A stretch of DNA of 64,000 bases. Source: Vampirovibrio sp. (GTDB lineage Bacteria; Cyanobacteriota; Vampirovibrionia; Vampirovibrionales; JAJTHC01). Made by a program: the position numbers and the translations under genes. The notes beneath the pieces were generated by a model. That model saw only the letters and a list, made by a program, of their open reading frames with translations, ran no database searches and was not told the DNA's origin. Positions 17,809-26,717 of this stretch are shown here, piece by piece. The stretch spans positions 558,001 through 622,000 of the forward strand of contig JACEUU010000003.1 of NCBI GenBank assembly GCA_024998755.1. Direction: 5' to 3'. Positions within the stretch are counted from its first letter, which is position 1. Each line of letters begins with the position of its first letter.

Positions 17809-18402
17809 CTATTCTGTTACTGCCACTGGGTTTTCCAGTTGACTGTAAGCTTCTTCCAAAGCAGGCTCTATCACATTTTTGGCAGGGTCAATGCTGGGTA
17901 AGTCTTTCGCTTTCAGCAACACATCTGCCCCGTGTTGGTCTACAGCTAAATCTACAAATAAAATCCCGTTCAAGTGGTCCATCTCATGCTGAATAGCTCG
18001 GCACAACAGCGGATGCTCTTCAAGTTTGACGGTCATTTCTTGGGGTTTGCCCTTCATATCTTGAAACCGAACGGTAATTTCGTTATAGCGTTTTACATCC
18101 ACAAACACTTCAGGAAAGCTTAAACATCCTTCATGGCTAAGGCACGCCCCTTTTTTACGCACAATTTTCGGGTTAATAAATACCATTTTTCCGTAGCGTT
18201 TCGTTTCGTTAGAACAATCCAACACAAACAACTGTTTGCTAACCCCCACTTGCGGAGCCGCCAACCCACAGCCATTTTCGGCGTACATGGTATCAAACAT
18301 ATCGCCAATCAGCTTTTGAATTTTCGGTGAAAATTTATGAATGGGTTCAGCCACTTGCCGAAGGACAGGGTCGCCGTATTTTACTACTTTCAGTTTTGAC
18401 AT
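17809..18402 (-). CDS. def: peptide deformylase
   Basis: Deformylase removes the N-formyl group from new proteins at a metal centre. The 197-residue protein has all three motifs intact: NGCGLAAPQVGV, EGCLSF (metal Cys) and QHEMDHLNGILF (two His ligands and the catalytic Glu). GACLSHEGCLSFPEVFV is typical. It is first in the order def, def paralogue, fmt. It follows the MqnD-family gene by about 20 nt, so it may share that transcript. Confidence 0.97.
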   Translation of the reverse strand: MSKLKVVKYGDPVLRQVAEPIHKFSPKIQKLIGDMFDTMYAENGCGLAAPQVGVSKQLFVLDCSNETKRYGKMVFINPKIVRKKGACLSHEGCLSFPEVFVDVKRYNEITVRFQDMKGKPQEMTVKLEEHPLLCRAIQHEMDHLNGILFVDLAVDQHGADVLLKAKDLPSIDPAKNVIEPALEEAYSQLENPVAVTE

Positions 18403-18423
18403 CCGTGAAACATCTCCTTTCGG

Positions 18424-19323
18424 TTAGTTAGCAGTTGCCGTTAAGTTTTCAGGCAATACCAGTGGCACAAATTCAGGGTCTACTTTGGTAGGAATCAACC
18501 CTGCACTGTAGCCCATAGAAAGCATGAGACGCACGCCTTTACGAATTTCCGTGGTGGCATCCAGCGTCATATCGTTCACATACATACCCACGAAACGGTC
18601 GGTTTTGGCGGGGTCTAAATCTCTAGCGTAAACTTGACACCCAGCAAGGGTTTCTTCACGGTTTTCCAAGCCCCATTTCACGCTACGGTATAGCACTCTG
18701 CCAATTTTAGCGATGAGCTCATCACCCAAATCTTTACGAATGCCATTACAGCCCAAGGGCATTACCAAATTGGTGGTTTCAAACCACCATTCGCCTAAAT
18801 CAACAATTTTAAATAAGCCTTCTTCTTGGAAGGTTACTTGGCTTTCGTGGATGAGCAAGCCTGCGGTTGCTTTGCCATCCAACACATACTGAGGAATTTC
18901 GTCAAAAGGAACAATCACGGTTTTGACTTCGGGCATCCATAATTTTAAAAATAAATACGCACTGGTTTGAACACCGGGTATAGCAACAACGGCGTCTTCA
19001 GCTTTTAGGGCATCTGCAGCAATGGGGGTTTTTGAAACTAGAACAGGCCCGTATTTATCGCCAATACTGGAACCCACGGGTAAAATGGCATATTTTTCAT
19101 GCAGATAAGCATAGGCGTGGTAACTTAAGGCCGTCAATTCATAAGTGCCGTGCTGGGCTTCTTGGTTGAGGGTTTCAATATCTTTGAGGATATGTTCAAA
19201 TACCAAGCCTTCGGCATCCACCTTGTGTTTGGCTAAGGCGTAAAACATGAAGGCGTCATCAGCATCTGGGCTGTGGGCTACCCGTATAACGCTAGGAGCA
19301 TTGGCGGTCATCATCATCATCAT
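18424..19323 (-). CDS. MqnD-family protein (1,4-dihydroxy-6-naphthoate synthase-like)
   Basis: The protein has 299 residues and opens with five consecutive ATG codons (MMMMMTANAPS). It has the periplasmic-binding-protein-like fold of the MqnA/MqnD family: VAHSPDADDAFMFYALAKHK, LTALSYHAYAYLHEKYAILP, GDKYGPVLVSK, AGLLIHESQVTFQEEGLFKI and DLGEWWFETTNLVMPLG. MqnD acts late in the futalosine route to menaquinone. The SPDADDAFMFYAL and DLGEWWxxT segments fit MqnD-type sequences, but cyanobacterial-lineage homologues of uncertain role also exist and no other mqn gene is in view. It is upstream of def on the same strand. Confidence 0.72.
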   Translation of the reverse strand: MMMMMTANAPSVIRVAHSPDADDAFMFYALAKHKVDAEGLVFEHILKDIETLNQEAQHGTYELTALSYHAYAYLHEKYAILPVGSSIGDKYGPVLVSKTPIAADALKAEDAVVAIPGVQTSAYLFLKLWMPEVKTVIVPFDEIPQYVLDGKATAGLLIHESQVTFQEEGLFKIVDLGEWWFETTNLVMPLGCNGIRKDLGDELIAKIGRVLYRSVKWGLENREETLAGCQVYARDLDPAKTDRFVGMYVNDMTLDATTEIRKGVRLMLSMGYSAGLIPTKVDPEFVPLVLPENLTATAN

Positions 19324-19452
19324 GGGGTTATTTTCCTTACTGTAGGGAAGAGAATGAGGTAATTACTTTTTCAGTTTATCTCAAAAACAAGGGTTTGTTA
19401 CTGAGCTTATTCAGATTAGAAGTACGACGCTCAAAAAATAGAGCCCTCAAAA

Positions 19453-19683
19453 CTTGATTGTTTACCAGTTATTCAAGTGTTACTTGAAATAAAGGCAAAG
19501 AATCAAGTTTAAACGCTTTTCGCCAGAAGATAAAGTGGTGTGTGCTCTTTATTTTAAATGGTTTACAGGGTTTTTGTTGCAGTTTTGAACAATGTCAACT
19601 TGATTGTTTGCCACCAATTCAAGATCCACTTGATTTTAAGGAATTATTTCAAGTAACACTTGAATAACTGGCAAACAATCAAG
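19453..19683. repeat. 40-nt inverted repeat flanking about 150 bp, with a third diverged copy
   Basis: The left arm (19453-19492, starting CTTGATTGTTTACCAG) and right arm (19644-19683) are 40-nt inverted repeats differing at one base. A diverged copy in the left-arm orientation starts at 19599 (CTTGATTGTTTGCCAC). Smaller CAAGT/ACTTG palindromes sit inside each unit. The region lies between the MqnD-family gene and a small gene, both reading away from it. It may be a small transposon-like element or an array of operator sites. No reading frame fills the interior. Confidence 0.75.
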
Positions 19684-19784
19684 ATTGAGCGGTTTAACCG
19701 ATAAATTAACCTTATAGCTAATATGCCCAAGCGTACCGTGTTTTGTAAACTATAGTTAACGTAACCCACTGTATAGAAAAATTA

Positions 19785-20156
19785 ATGACAATGAGCTTTT
19801 TTCAACACACCACTAGCCTTTCCACTTTAAAAACCTTACGCCCTGCCCGCTGGTATGATGCCTACCCAAACCTTAAAATGGGGCTTCATTTGCTTTACCT
19901 TGCCCCTATAGTAACCCATAGCACCTTAGGCGAAATATTGTTACAACTGGTTTGTGGCTATTTGGAAATTCCTGCTGAAGAAGGGATTCGTTTAGCAAAA
20001 ACAGGCACCTTAACGCCTGCAAAACACATTCGGTGGTACGATGAAGTGCCTACCTTACCCCAAGCGTTAACCTTGCTAAAACAACTACCCCCCAGTGCTA
20101 TACGGCAAGTTGCCAAGGCGTGGCATCAGCAATTTGGGGCTGCTTTAGCTTCTTAA
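19785..20156 (+). CDS. hypothetical protein with an internal duplication
   Basis: The protein has 123 residues (an alternative ATG is two codons in) and no recognised family. The motif RWYDxxPxLxxxLxLLxxxP occurs twice: RWYDAYPNLKMGLHLLYLAP at about 22 and RWYDEVPTLPQALTLLKQLP at about 83, so the protein looks like two related halves joined by LVCGYLEIPAEEGIRL. No signal peptide or clear membrane helix is visible. It follows the inverted-repeat region and precedes a structured dispersed element. Codon use matches the neighbours, and the duplication supports real coding. Confidence 0.65.
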   Translation: MTMSFFQHTTSLSTLKTLRPARWYDAYPNLKMGLHLLYLAPIVTHSTLGEILLQLVCGYLEIPAEEGIRLAKTGTLTPAKHIRWYDEVPTLPQALTLLKQLPPSAIRQVAKAWHQQFGAALAS

Positions 20157-20199
20157 AACACCCATCATATCAATGGAAACTCTTAATCGTCTACTACCT

Positions 20200-20422
20200 G
20201 TAGGAACGACCATCGCCTTTGCCCTGCTGCGGCGATGCGTTTCGTCCACCGGAGGGGCAAAAAGAACATCCCGCCGTCAATGCCCTTCTGGTGGCATAGG
20301 CGGGTGGCTTTTTCGGGGTCTTTAGGGGCTTGCCCCTGAATTCGTGGGGGATTGTTAAGGGGGTTCTGGAACAAGAACCCCCTTGACGCCAACAAGCTAA
20401 AGCTAGAAACGACAATCGATGA
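20200..20422 (+). repeat. structured dispersed element, copy 2
   Basis: Second copy, same orientation as copy 1, between the 123-residue gene and fur. It starts GTAGGAACGACCATCGCC and ends TAGAAACGACAATCGATGA, so its ends are direct repeats of TAGGAACGACMATCG. The core CCCGCC..GGCGGG hairpin is nearly identical to copy 1. The third hairpin has entirely different arms (AAGGGGGTTCT and AGAACCCCCTT) that still pair perfectly. Confidence 0.88.
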
Positions 20423-20453
20423 GAGAACACGCTATTAAATCTAGATTTTAGCT

Positions 20454-20921
20454 TTAAGAAGCTACGGTTTCTAACCGTTTGGGGCAATCTGCTTTTTCAG
20501 GTAGGCAAGTTGCGTATAACTTCATTTGCAAATCAACCATTTCAAACTGCAAAGTACTAGCTATACCCAAGGCTTCTTTTAGAATGATATCGCTTTCAAA
20601 TTCTTTGGCTAACCCACAGGTAATGCAAATTAAATGATGATGCGGTGTTTCTTCATCTCGCACCAATTCATACTGCTTATGGTCTTCACTAAAATCCACT
20701 TCCCGAAGCACGCCCATTGAAGCCAGCAATTTAAGCGAACGATAAGACGTAGCCAACGAAATATCCGTGGTTTCCCGCTTCAAAATGGAATATAACGCCT
20801 CAGCACTAAGGTGTTCACCTTCCGGCAAATTGTAAAAAATATCCACCACACGTTCCCGCTGAGGCGTGAGCCGAAAGCCTTTGGTGCGTAATTCAATAAA
20901 TAATTGTTCTTTGGGTTTCAT
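20454..20921 (-). CDS. Fur/PerR-family metal-dependent repressor
   Basis: The protein has 155 residues. The N-terminal winged helix reads RLTPQRERVVDIFYNLPEGE, then DISLATSYRSLKLLASMGVL. The dimer/metal domain has TPHHHLICITCGLAKEFESD (the HHHLxCxxC site) and a second cysteine pair in CLPEKADC. These are the marks of Fur-family regulators of iron, zinc or peroxide response. The sequence does not decide between Fur and PerR. It is divergent from tatA; the intergenic gap holds two perfect 7-1-7 palindromes, the geometry of Fur/PerR boxes, so autoregulation is likely. Several peroxide-defence genes are within 17 kb. Confidence 0.9.
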   Translation of the reverse strand: MKPKEQLFIELRTKGFRLTPQRERVVDIFYNLPEGEHLSAEALYSILKRETTDISLATSYRSLKLLASMGVLREVDFSEDHKQYELVRDEETPHHHLICITCGLAKEFESDIILKEALGIASTLQFEMVDLQMKLYATCLPEKADCPKRLETVAS

Positions 20922-20963
20922 TCAGAAAGTTTTACCATATTTTCACAAAGAAAACTACAATAG

Positions 20964-20978
20964 TTTAACAATGTTAAA
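20964..20978. promoter_or_regulatory. 7-1-7 palindrome, candidate Fur/PerR operator 1
   Basis: TTTAACAATGTTAAA is a perfect 7-1-7 inverted repeat in the 117-bp gap between fur and tatA. The geometry and A+T content match Fur-family boxes, although the bases differ from the classic GATAATGATAATCATTATC. Confidence 0.55.
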
Positions 20979-20987
20979 GTAAGTCTT

Positions 20988-21004
20988 TATGGTATCATAC
21001 CATA
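20988..21004. promoter_or_regulatory. 8-1-8 palindrome, candidate operator 2
   Basis: TATGGTATCATACCATA is a perfect palindrome around a single C, 9 nt after operator 1. Its half-site TATGGTAT recurs in the palindrome at 57677. Confidence 0.5.
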
Positions 21005-21038
21005 GAGTGTTCTACTACTGAAAGAGGTGATTTACCTT

Positions 21039-21278
21039 ATGCCAAGTTTTTTAGGATTACCCGAGCTCGGGTTATTACTGGTTATTCTACTACTACTATT
21101 CGGGCCAGGCAAACTGCCCCAAGTGGCAAAATCAATCGGGGAAAGTATTCAGCAGTTCAAAAAATCTGCTTCAGGTAGCAATGCCAAAGAGCCAAAAACC
21201 CCTTCAACAGAAGCCGTAACAACCGCTGAAGTGCCATCAACCATCCATGCCGAAGCTACCACCCACCCAGCCCCCTAA
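21039..21278 (+). CDS. tatA: Sec-independent translocase subunit TatA/E
   Basis: From the ATG at 21039, with GAGGTGA 8 nt upstream, the protein has 79 residues; an earlier in-frame start at 21027 has no ribosome site. It shows the TatA plan: a short hydrophobic helix (LPELGLLLVILLLLFGPGKL), the conserved FGPGKLP hinge, an amphipathic helix (AKSIGESIQQFKKS) and a disordered polar tail. TatA forms the pore that exports folded proteins with twin-arginine signals, such as the SOD at 4012. Its 3' end overlaps the next gene by 32 nt in another frame. Confidence 0.92.
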   Translation: MPSFLGLPELGLLLVILLLLFGPGKLPQVAKSIGESIQQFKKSASGSNAKEPKTPSTEAVTTAEVPSTIHAEATTHPAP

Positions 21279-24200
21279 GGTAACAGACCCCCTTGTGCCA
21301 AAGGCAAAAAAACACCTAAACCGATGGCTCAAACTGTTTGGTTGGAGTTTAGTGGTGTTACTTGTGGTGAGCGAAGGGGCAAATTTACTACTGCCCTTGC
21401 TACCCATTAATGATAGTTTGTGTAAAAGAATACAGACCGAAGCCTACAAAGAAACAGGCTTATGGCTTTCCACCAAAACCATTACCTTGCAGTGGCACTT
21501 ATGGGAAGGTGCTACGGTAAAGCTTCATGATTTAGACTTGTTACCCCATAAAACAGTGGTAGAACAACAAACAGCCATTAACCCGCTTTGGTCGATTAGG
21601 TTAAAAGACTTATCGTTAGGGGTGGATGTTTTCAGCTTGGTCTTCAACAAGGGAAACGGAGCAATTTATCAACTAGCCGTTGAAAACCCTACGGTTACGG
21701 TTAAAGGCAAAACCGGATTTTCCGATTTACAAGCCACCTTTAAGCGAATTGCGGAAAAACCCAAGCCCCCGAATGCCCCGCGATGGATTGAACAACTTGA
21801 TTTTTCACTTGCACACACCACCATATTACTATCACCCCCAGTTCAAGGGGAAACGCTTCGGTTAAATCTACCCACTATCAAAGGGCAATTCACCCAAAGA
21901 CTGGCGATAGACCCGTTTGATATCACCTTCACCGACATGAAAGCCCTATTAGTGGCGGAAAAAATCAAGACTCAAAAACGACTGGCTACTATTTCCGCAA
22001 AAGGGGATTTTTCACTACCTGCTGCGAACAAAAATGCCAAGGTTCTAACCCAGTGGGAAACTATTTGGCAAGTGGCTGAGGGGATTCATAAACTGGCATT
22101 TACCGTTGAAAGTGATGACAGTAACAGGTTGATTCAAAGCCTGTTGAAACAAGGTTTACTGGATGAAAACCCTCTGAAAAAAGCATCGCTTCAGCCTAAA
22201 AAAATGAAACTACAGGGGCAACTTGAAGGCGTGAAGCCTCATCAATGGGATGTAGTGCTTTCAGGGTTTAGCACCTTGGATAGCATATCGACCCATCAAC
22301 AAAATAACGCCAAGCCAACGCAAGCAGATTTTAACACCACACTTCACCTAACCAAACAAGCGGAAGACAAAGCCCTTTTAACACTCAAAGCATTTAGACT
22401 CAATCACGCAGAAAGCAAAGCGGTTTTGGAAGCCAAAGGGACGGTTACACTAACCGAAAAAAGCCTGAATTCCTTCGAGAAGCTACCCTTCGCCTTAGAC
22501 GTTTCAGGTAATTTACCCAACATCAGCAACCTGCCAAATGAACTGAAAAGCCTTAGCCTTCCCGCCACAAAGGAAACGCAAGCCCTTCACTTAGCCCTGC
22601 TAAAGGGCGGGGTAACGCTACAACATGGTACATTAACCGGTACGGTCAAAACCCCTGTTATTGACCAATTAAAAGCCCAATTAAACCAAGTAACCTTGCA
22701 AGCCACGACGCAGGGTCGGTTATCGCCCATTATTCAAAGTTCTGGCACGATTGATTGGTTAAAAAGCGGTTCAGTGAAAGGGGTATTCACGGTTGTTCCG
22801 CATGAAACATTGAAAACACCACCAGCTACCATAACACTCAATAGAACCATAGAAGCAAACCCGATTAGTGTACAAGTTAGTGTGCCTGCTTTGCAAGGCA
22901 GCGTTGTTTCTGCATGGCAACCTTGGGCAATAACCTATCTTTCACCCGCCTTGAAAAAAGCCCCTGCTTACCAATGGCAAAATTTATCTTGGCAAGGGGA
23001 AACGACGTTCAAAGCCACTGCAACCTATCAACCCACTTCGCAACGGTTTAGCGTAAACAGTGCAACAGGTTCACTTAACCAGTGGCACGCATTGCTAAAC
23101 CTTCAACCGTGGATGGGGGCAAACGGTAACTGGCAATGGCAACCCACTGCTGGGCTTTCCCCAAAACTGCAGATAGCCTTAGCGAACCAGAAAACTTGGC
23201 TAACCGTTGGGGGAAGATGGCACACGCAACAGCCCAATAGTGCTATTAAACTAACCGCCCATAAGGCAACGATACCATCTCTCATTGAACGAGTGCTGAA
23301 GCCGCTCAATCATTACTTTTTACCGCCTGCCCAGCAACTTTCAGAAACCCAACTAAACCAGTGGCTGGCAGACCCTACCCTTCAACCATGGTTGCATTCA
23401 ACCGCTTCAGCCCAAGCAACGCTTTCGCCCCAACGCCTAACCCTACAAACCCTAACCTTAGAAGGGCTAGCCAAAACAGGGAAAGCAACCCTAAAAGCCG
23501 TTATACCATGGCAAGCCTTAACAAACCATAGTACCCTAGCATCTGCTTCAGTGGCATGGCAAAAAATACCCATTGAACCCTTCCCGCTAGCGTTTAAACA
23601 AGCCTTGACCCAAGCAGATTTACAACTAAAAAAATTGACCGGTGATACGAACGGCACCCTAACATGGGCTGGGGCGATACCCAAATCCGTAGTAGCCAGT
23701 GATTTTTCATCGCCCCAACGCTTAGGGTGGCTTCGCCCGTTAACAGGCACGATGGATATTTCTGCTATTGAAGGGCAGTGGGAACAACACCCCACGCCCT
23801 TCCAAATTAGTCCGCTACAATTGCACCTACATCAACTAGCCTTAAGCCACAAAAACCCCTTAAAAGTAACGTGGGGACCCGCTTCGGTGCTGGGAAATTT
23901 AGGGTTTCATCCGACCCAAAACCAACACTGGCAACCGATGATTGATTTAGACCTAGCACCGATTCCTCTAGAAACCTTCAAAAGCGAACACGCTTTTTAC
24001 GCACCCATATTATCGCATTTAAAGCTTGAATACCCCACGTTTTGGCGAACCGCTGGCACAGTAGCGGGCGATGTGCATTGGAATGCTTCAGGCAATGCTC
24101 CCATGGCTCAATTACACCTTGCTAATGCGGGGTTTTACATTCCCAGAACATTAGCCCCCTTGCATGGGGTAACAGGTACATTTCAGGTAGATATTTTGAA

Positions 24201-26355
24201 ACATGCCCTTTCTCTACCTGAACCGCTATTTGTGCAGTTGGGCAACAGTACGATGCTCATTCCTTGGTTGAATTTGAAAAATACTGGCAACCAGTGGCAC
24301 TTAAATTTACAAGCCCAAGGTCGGCTTCACCCAAGAGAACTTAATAGTTTATTAGGCAACAACTGGTATTTTCAACCCACCCAATACCCTTGGTTGGCGG
24401 ATAGTTGGCTTGGGCTGAAGGCATCATGGGGGGGAGAGGTGAATCATCCACAATCCAACATTGAAGCCAATTTATCTAGCGTGTTACAAGCGGAAGGGAA
24501 AATTGCCACGCAAACGGAATCGCCACTGGCAGAAGAAACGACTGCTAAAGCCTTAGTGATGCAAGAAGCGGAGGCAGAAAAATCAAGCCTGCCACCACAA
24601 CCTATAAAGCCCACCAGCAGTGTTTTAAGCCCTTCTAAATTAGCGTCTATCAGTCAAAAAACGAAATTCAACACTATTTCTACCGGTGTGCCCAAGTTGC
24701 TAACCCTAGTGGAATCTACCAGTAATAGTAACCAAGAAGTGGTTTGGTATCAAAAACAGGGAAGCAATCAACCACTCAAAGAATTAGCCCGTTACCCCCT
24801 AGCAATGGGAAACCAGCCCCTAGCTACGATGGCGTTGCAGTTTAAAGGCAAAATCAATCAACCCCGTTTAGAGCTGGGTGAATTAAGGCTATTAGGGCGG
24901 TCTGAACCCCTGCGGTTTCAAGCCAGCTTAGATGCCCCCACTCAACCCACGCATTTATGGTCTAACCAAGGGCGTATTTGGACAGAAGAGCCAATTGAGT
25001 TAGATGCCCTTGCCCAGCACACCGCCAGCCCAGCCTTTCGGTTTGAATCTGGCAAAGTAGTAGCAGATTTACACTGGCAACAAGCCGATAGTAACCCGAT
25101 GGGGCAACTGCAACTGCAAGCAGTACAATCCGCAGGGTTAGGCATTGATAACTTAGAAGCAGACGCCCAGTTTAAAGCAGCGAAGCTAGATTTAACCATT
25201 CCGCAATTTAAAGCGGGTGGTAGCGATGTTGGCTTAGCCGGCAATGCAGACTTACCCCAACCCTTGCCCGTTTCATTTAATGAATTAAACATTGTGGGTA
25301 AAACCTTCTATGTGGAAGGCTTTTTAGGATTGTTAGATAAATTAACCGTTGCCGTAATGACCCCCTATAAACAGGGGCTTCCGCCTACGGTGCGGTGGGT
25401 GCCTGAACGCACCATTAGCCTACCGCTTCAAGTAGAAGGCGGTACTATTACGCTGGAAGAAGCCATTGTCAACAACATTTTAGCCACCAATTACAGTAGC
25501 AAATGGAAGTTATTCCCCAATGGCTATATGGCATTAGATGACATGGACATGGCTGTTGCAGGCGGTACGGTGAAAGGGCAGTTCAGCATGAGCCCTTCCC
25601 AACGCAATACCCTTAGTATGAAAATTGATGCAGACCATGTAAAAGCAAACGCCCTAGCCAGAGCCTTATTAAATGCCCCCAACCAAGTGTTTGGCGATTT
25701 AACCGGCGGTATTGATTTTGCCACTTATGGCTATACCCCTGTGGCTCTTATTCAACACGCCAATGGCAAAACCCATTTTGTAATTACAGAAGGACGGGTA
25801 CCCGCCCTAGACAAAGTGGAACGACTACTTTCTACCGCCAACGTAGTAAGGGGAGGTATTTTAGGCTTCAACTTTAACAACCTAGCCTTTGCCCTAAAAG
25901 GCGGGCTAAAATCTGGGGCGATTCGAGCGATTAGTGGCGATTTCCAAGTGGTGGACGGGCAACTACTAACCCGAAATTTCTTAAGTGATAGTACAAACTT
26001 AGATTTAGCCATGTCTGGCGGGGTACGGTTAGATAACGGCTTGGCGGATTTAGTGATTATTGGCATTATGCCCCAAAACGTTTCAGGTAAAGGGTTCTTG
26101 GGCAAACTAGGAGATTTCAGCTTGGGGAAGGCATTTAAATATGTGCCTGTACTGGGGTATATACCCTTAAAAGGTGGAAATAATAAAGGGGTGTTTGATT
26201 ATATTCCTGGGCTGGGCTATGTACCCGGTTTAGGTGGTGTACCGGGTAAAACCAATAGTTTTGAAGCGTTGCTGAAAGGCCCGCCAGATGACCCCACTTC
26301 TATTAAAAGCATCCGCTGGTTACGGCAGGGCAAAGTAGTAGAGCCTGTTAAGTAA
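21247..26355 (+). CDS. giant AsmA-like envelope protein (1702 residues)
   Basis: An N-terminal membrane anchor (about 25-50, FGWSLVVLLVVSEGANLLLP) is followed by a very long beta-rich region with many short amphipathic strands. The C-terminal AsmA-type domain (about 1410-1620) includes GGTVKGQFSMSP, FGDLTGGIDF, HANGKTHFVITEGRVPALDK and LSGGVRLDNGLADLVIIG-like repeats. A glycine-rich tail with repeated YVPVLGYIP, YIPGLGYVPGLGG closes it. AsmA/YhdP/TamB proteins bridge inner and outer membranes and are implicated in lipid transport, so a diderm envelope is suggested. A low-complexity polar insert lies near 1090-1160. The start overlaps tatA by 32 nt; a downstream GTG at about 21295 is an alternative. 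Confidence 0.8.
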   Translation: MPKLPPTQPPKVTDPLVPKAKKHLNRWLKLFGWSLVVLLVVSEGANLLLPLLPINDSLCKRIQTEAYKETGLWLSTKTITLQWHLWEGATVKLHDLDLLPHKTVVEQQTAINPLWSIRLKDLSLGVDVFSLVFNKGNGAIYQLAVENPTVTVKGKTGFSDLQATFKRIAEKPKPPNAPRWIEQLDFSLAHTTILLSPPVQGETLRLNLPTIKGQFTQRLAIDPFDITFTDMKALLVAEKIKTQKRLATISAKGDFSLPAANKNAKVLTQWETIWQVAEGIHKLAFTVESDDSNRLIQSLLKQGLLDENPLKKASLQPKKMKLQGQLEGVKPHQWDVVLSGFSTLDSISTHQQNNAKPTQADFNTTLHLTKQAEDKALLTLKAFRLNHAESKAVLEAKGTVTLTEKSLNSFEKLPFALDVSGNLPNISNLPNELKSLSLPATKETQALHLALLKGGVTLQHGTLTGTVKTPVIDQLKAQLNQVTLQATTQGRLSPIIQSSGTIDWLKSGSVKGVFTVVPHETLKTPPATITLNRTIEANPISVQVSVPALQGSVVSAWQPWAITYLSPALKKAPAYQWQNLSWQGETTFKATATYQPTSQRFSVNSATGSLNQWHALLNLQPWMGANGNWQWQPTAGLSPKLQIALANQKTWLTVGGRWHTQQPNSAIKLTAHKATIPSLIERVLKPLNHYFLPPAQQLSETQLNQWLADPTLQPWLHSTASAQATLSPQRLTLQTLTLEGLAKTGKATLKAVIPWQALTNHSTLASASVAWQKIPIEPFPLAFKQALTQADLQLKKLTGDTNGTLTWAGAIPKSVVASDFSSPQRLGWLRPLTGTMDISAIEGQWEQHPTPFQISPLQLHLHQLALSHKNPLKVTWGPASVLGNLGFHPTQNQHWQPMIDLDLAPIPLETFKSEHAFYAPILSHLKLEYPTFWRTAGTVAGDVHWNASGNAPMAQLHLANAGFYIPRTLAPLHGVTGTFQVDILKHALSLPEPLFVQLGNSTMLIPWLNLKNTGNQWHLNLQAQGRLHPRELNSLLGNNWYFQPTQYPWLADSWLGLKASWGGEVNHPQSNIEANLSSVLQAEGKIATQTESPLAEETTAKALVMQEAEAEKSSLPPQPIKPTSSVLSPSKLASISQKTKFNTISTGVPKLLTLVESTSNSNQEVVWYQKQGSNQPLKELARYPLAMGNQPLATMALQFKGKINQPRLELGELRLLGRSEPLRFQASLDAPTQPTHLWSNQGRIWTEEPIELDALAQHTASPAFRFESGKVVADLHWQQADSNPMGQLQLQAVQSAGLGIDNLEADAQFKAAKLDLTIPQFKAGGSDVGLAGNADLPQPLPVSFNELNIVGKTFYVEGFLGLLDKLTVAVMTPYKQGLPPTVRWVPERTISLPLQVEGGTITLEEAIVNNILATNYSSKWKLFPNGYMALDDMDMAVAGGTVKGQFSMSPSQRNTLSMKIDADHVKANALARALLNAPNQVFGDLTGGIDFATYGYTPVALIQHANGKTHFVITEGRVPALDKVERLLSTANVVRGGILGFNFNNLAFALKGGLKSGAIRAISGDFQVVDGQLLTRNFLSDSTNLDLAMSGGVRLDNGLADLVIIGIMPQNVSGKGFLGKLGDFSLGKAFKYVPVLGYIPLKGGNNKGVFDYIPGLGYVPGLGGVPGKTNSFEALLKGPPDDPTSIKSIRWLRQGKVVEPVK

Positions 26356-26473
26356 CAAATTTTAAACTTATTGGGCGGATTCAAGTAAGAAAAATTATGC
26401 TGATCTACTATCAGGGTGTTTTAGATAGTAATTCCCTTTTTAAGCTTTACAGAAGAGGCTTAACCCTTCTTTG

Positions 26474-26635
26474 ATGAGTGGCATTTATCGTGGTGAAAGC
26501 CCACCTAAACGGCAAGGTAAATTCAGCCAAGCCTTTATAGGTGTGGGTGTTTATACCTGTTACCGTACCATGTTGGGATTGGATGAAGTGCCTTGTCCGC
26601 TGGGGTTATCGTGGTTGTGGGAGGCGTTGTTTTAG
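26474..26635 (+). CDS. possible small protein of 53 residues
   Basis: This is the only frame in the 360-bp gap after the AsmA-like gene. It begins MSGIYRGESPPKRQGKFSQA and ends GLSWLWEALF, with an aromatic, hydrophobic C-terminal half. The nearest ribosome-like site (AGAGG) is about 14 nt from the ATG, which is weak. It may be a real small protein or the remnant of a longer gene. No homologue is recognised. Confidence 0.35.
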   Translation: MSGIYRGESPPKRQGKFSQAFIGVGVYTCYRTMLGLDEVPCPLGLSWLWEALF

Positions 26636-26717
26636 GCTGTTTACCCACTCCTCTAAGTGATATGCTAAAATAGCAATGGTTTAATTTTCATAAAGACACC
26701 TATAAAGGATTATCACA

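Noticed and set aside
19453-19683. CRISPR array
   Set aside because: Only three units, two of them inverted relative to each other, unequal spacing, and no cas genes.
20183-20487. Frames through element copy 2, one running into fur
   Set aside because: Same repeat-derived peptides; they have no ribosome site and overlap fur antisense.
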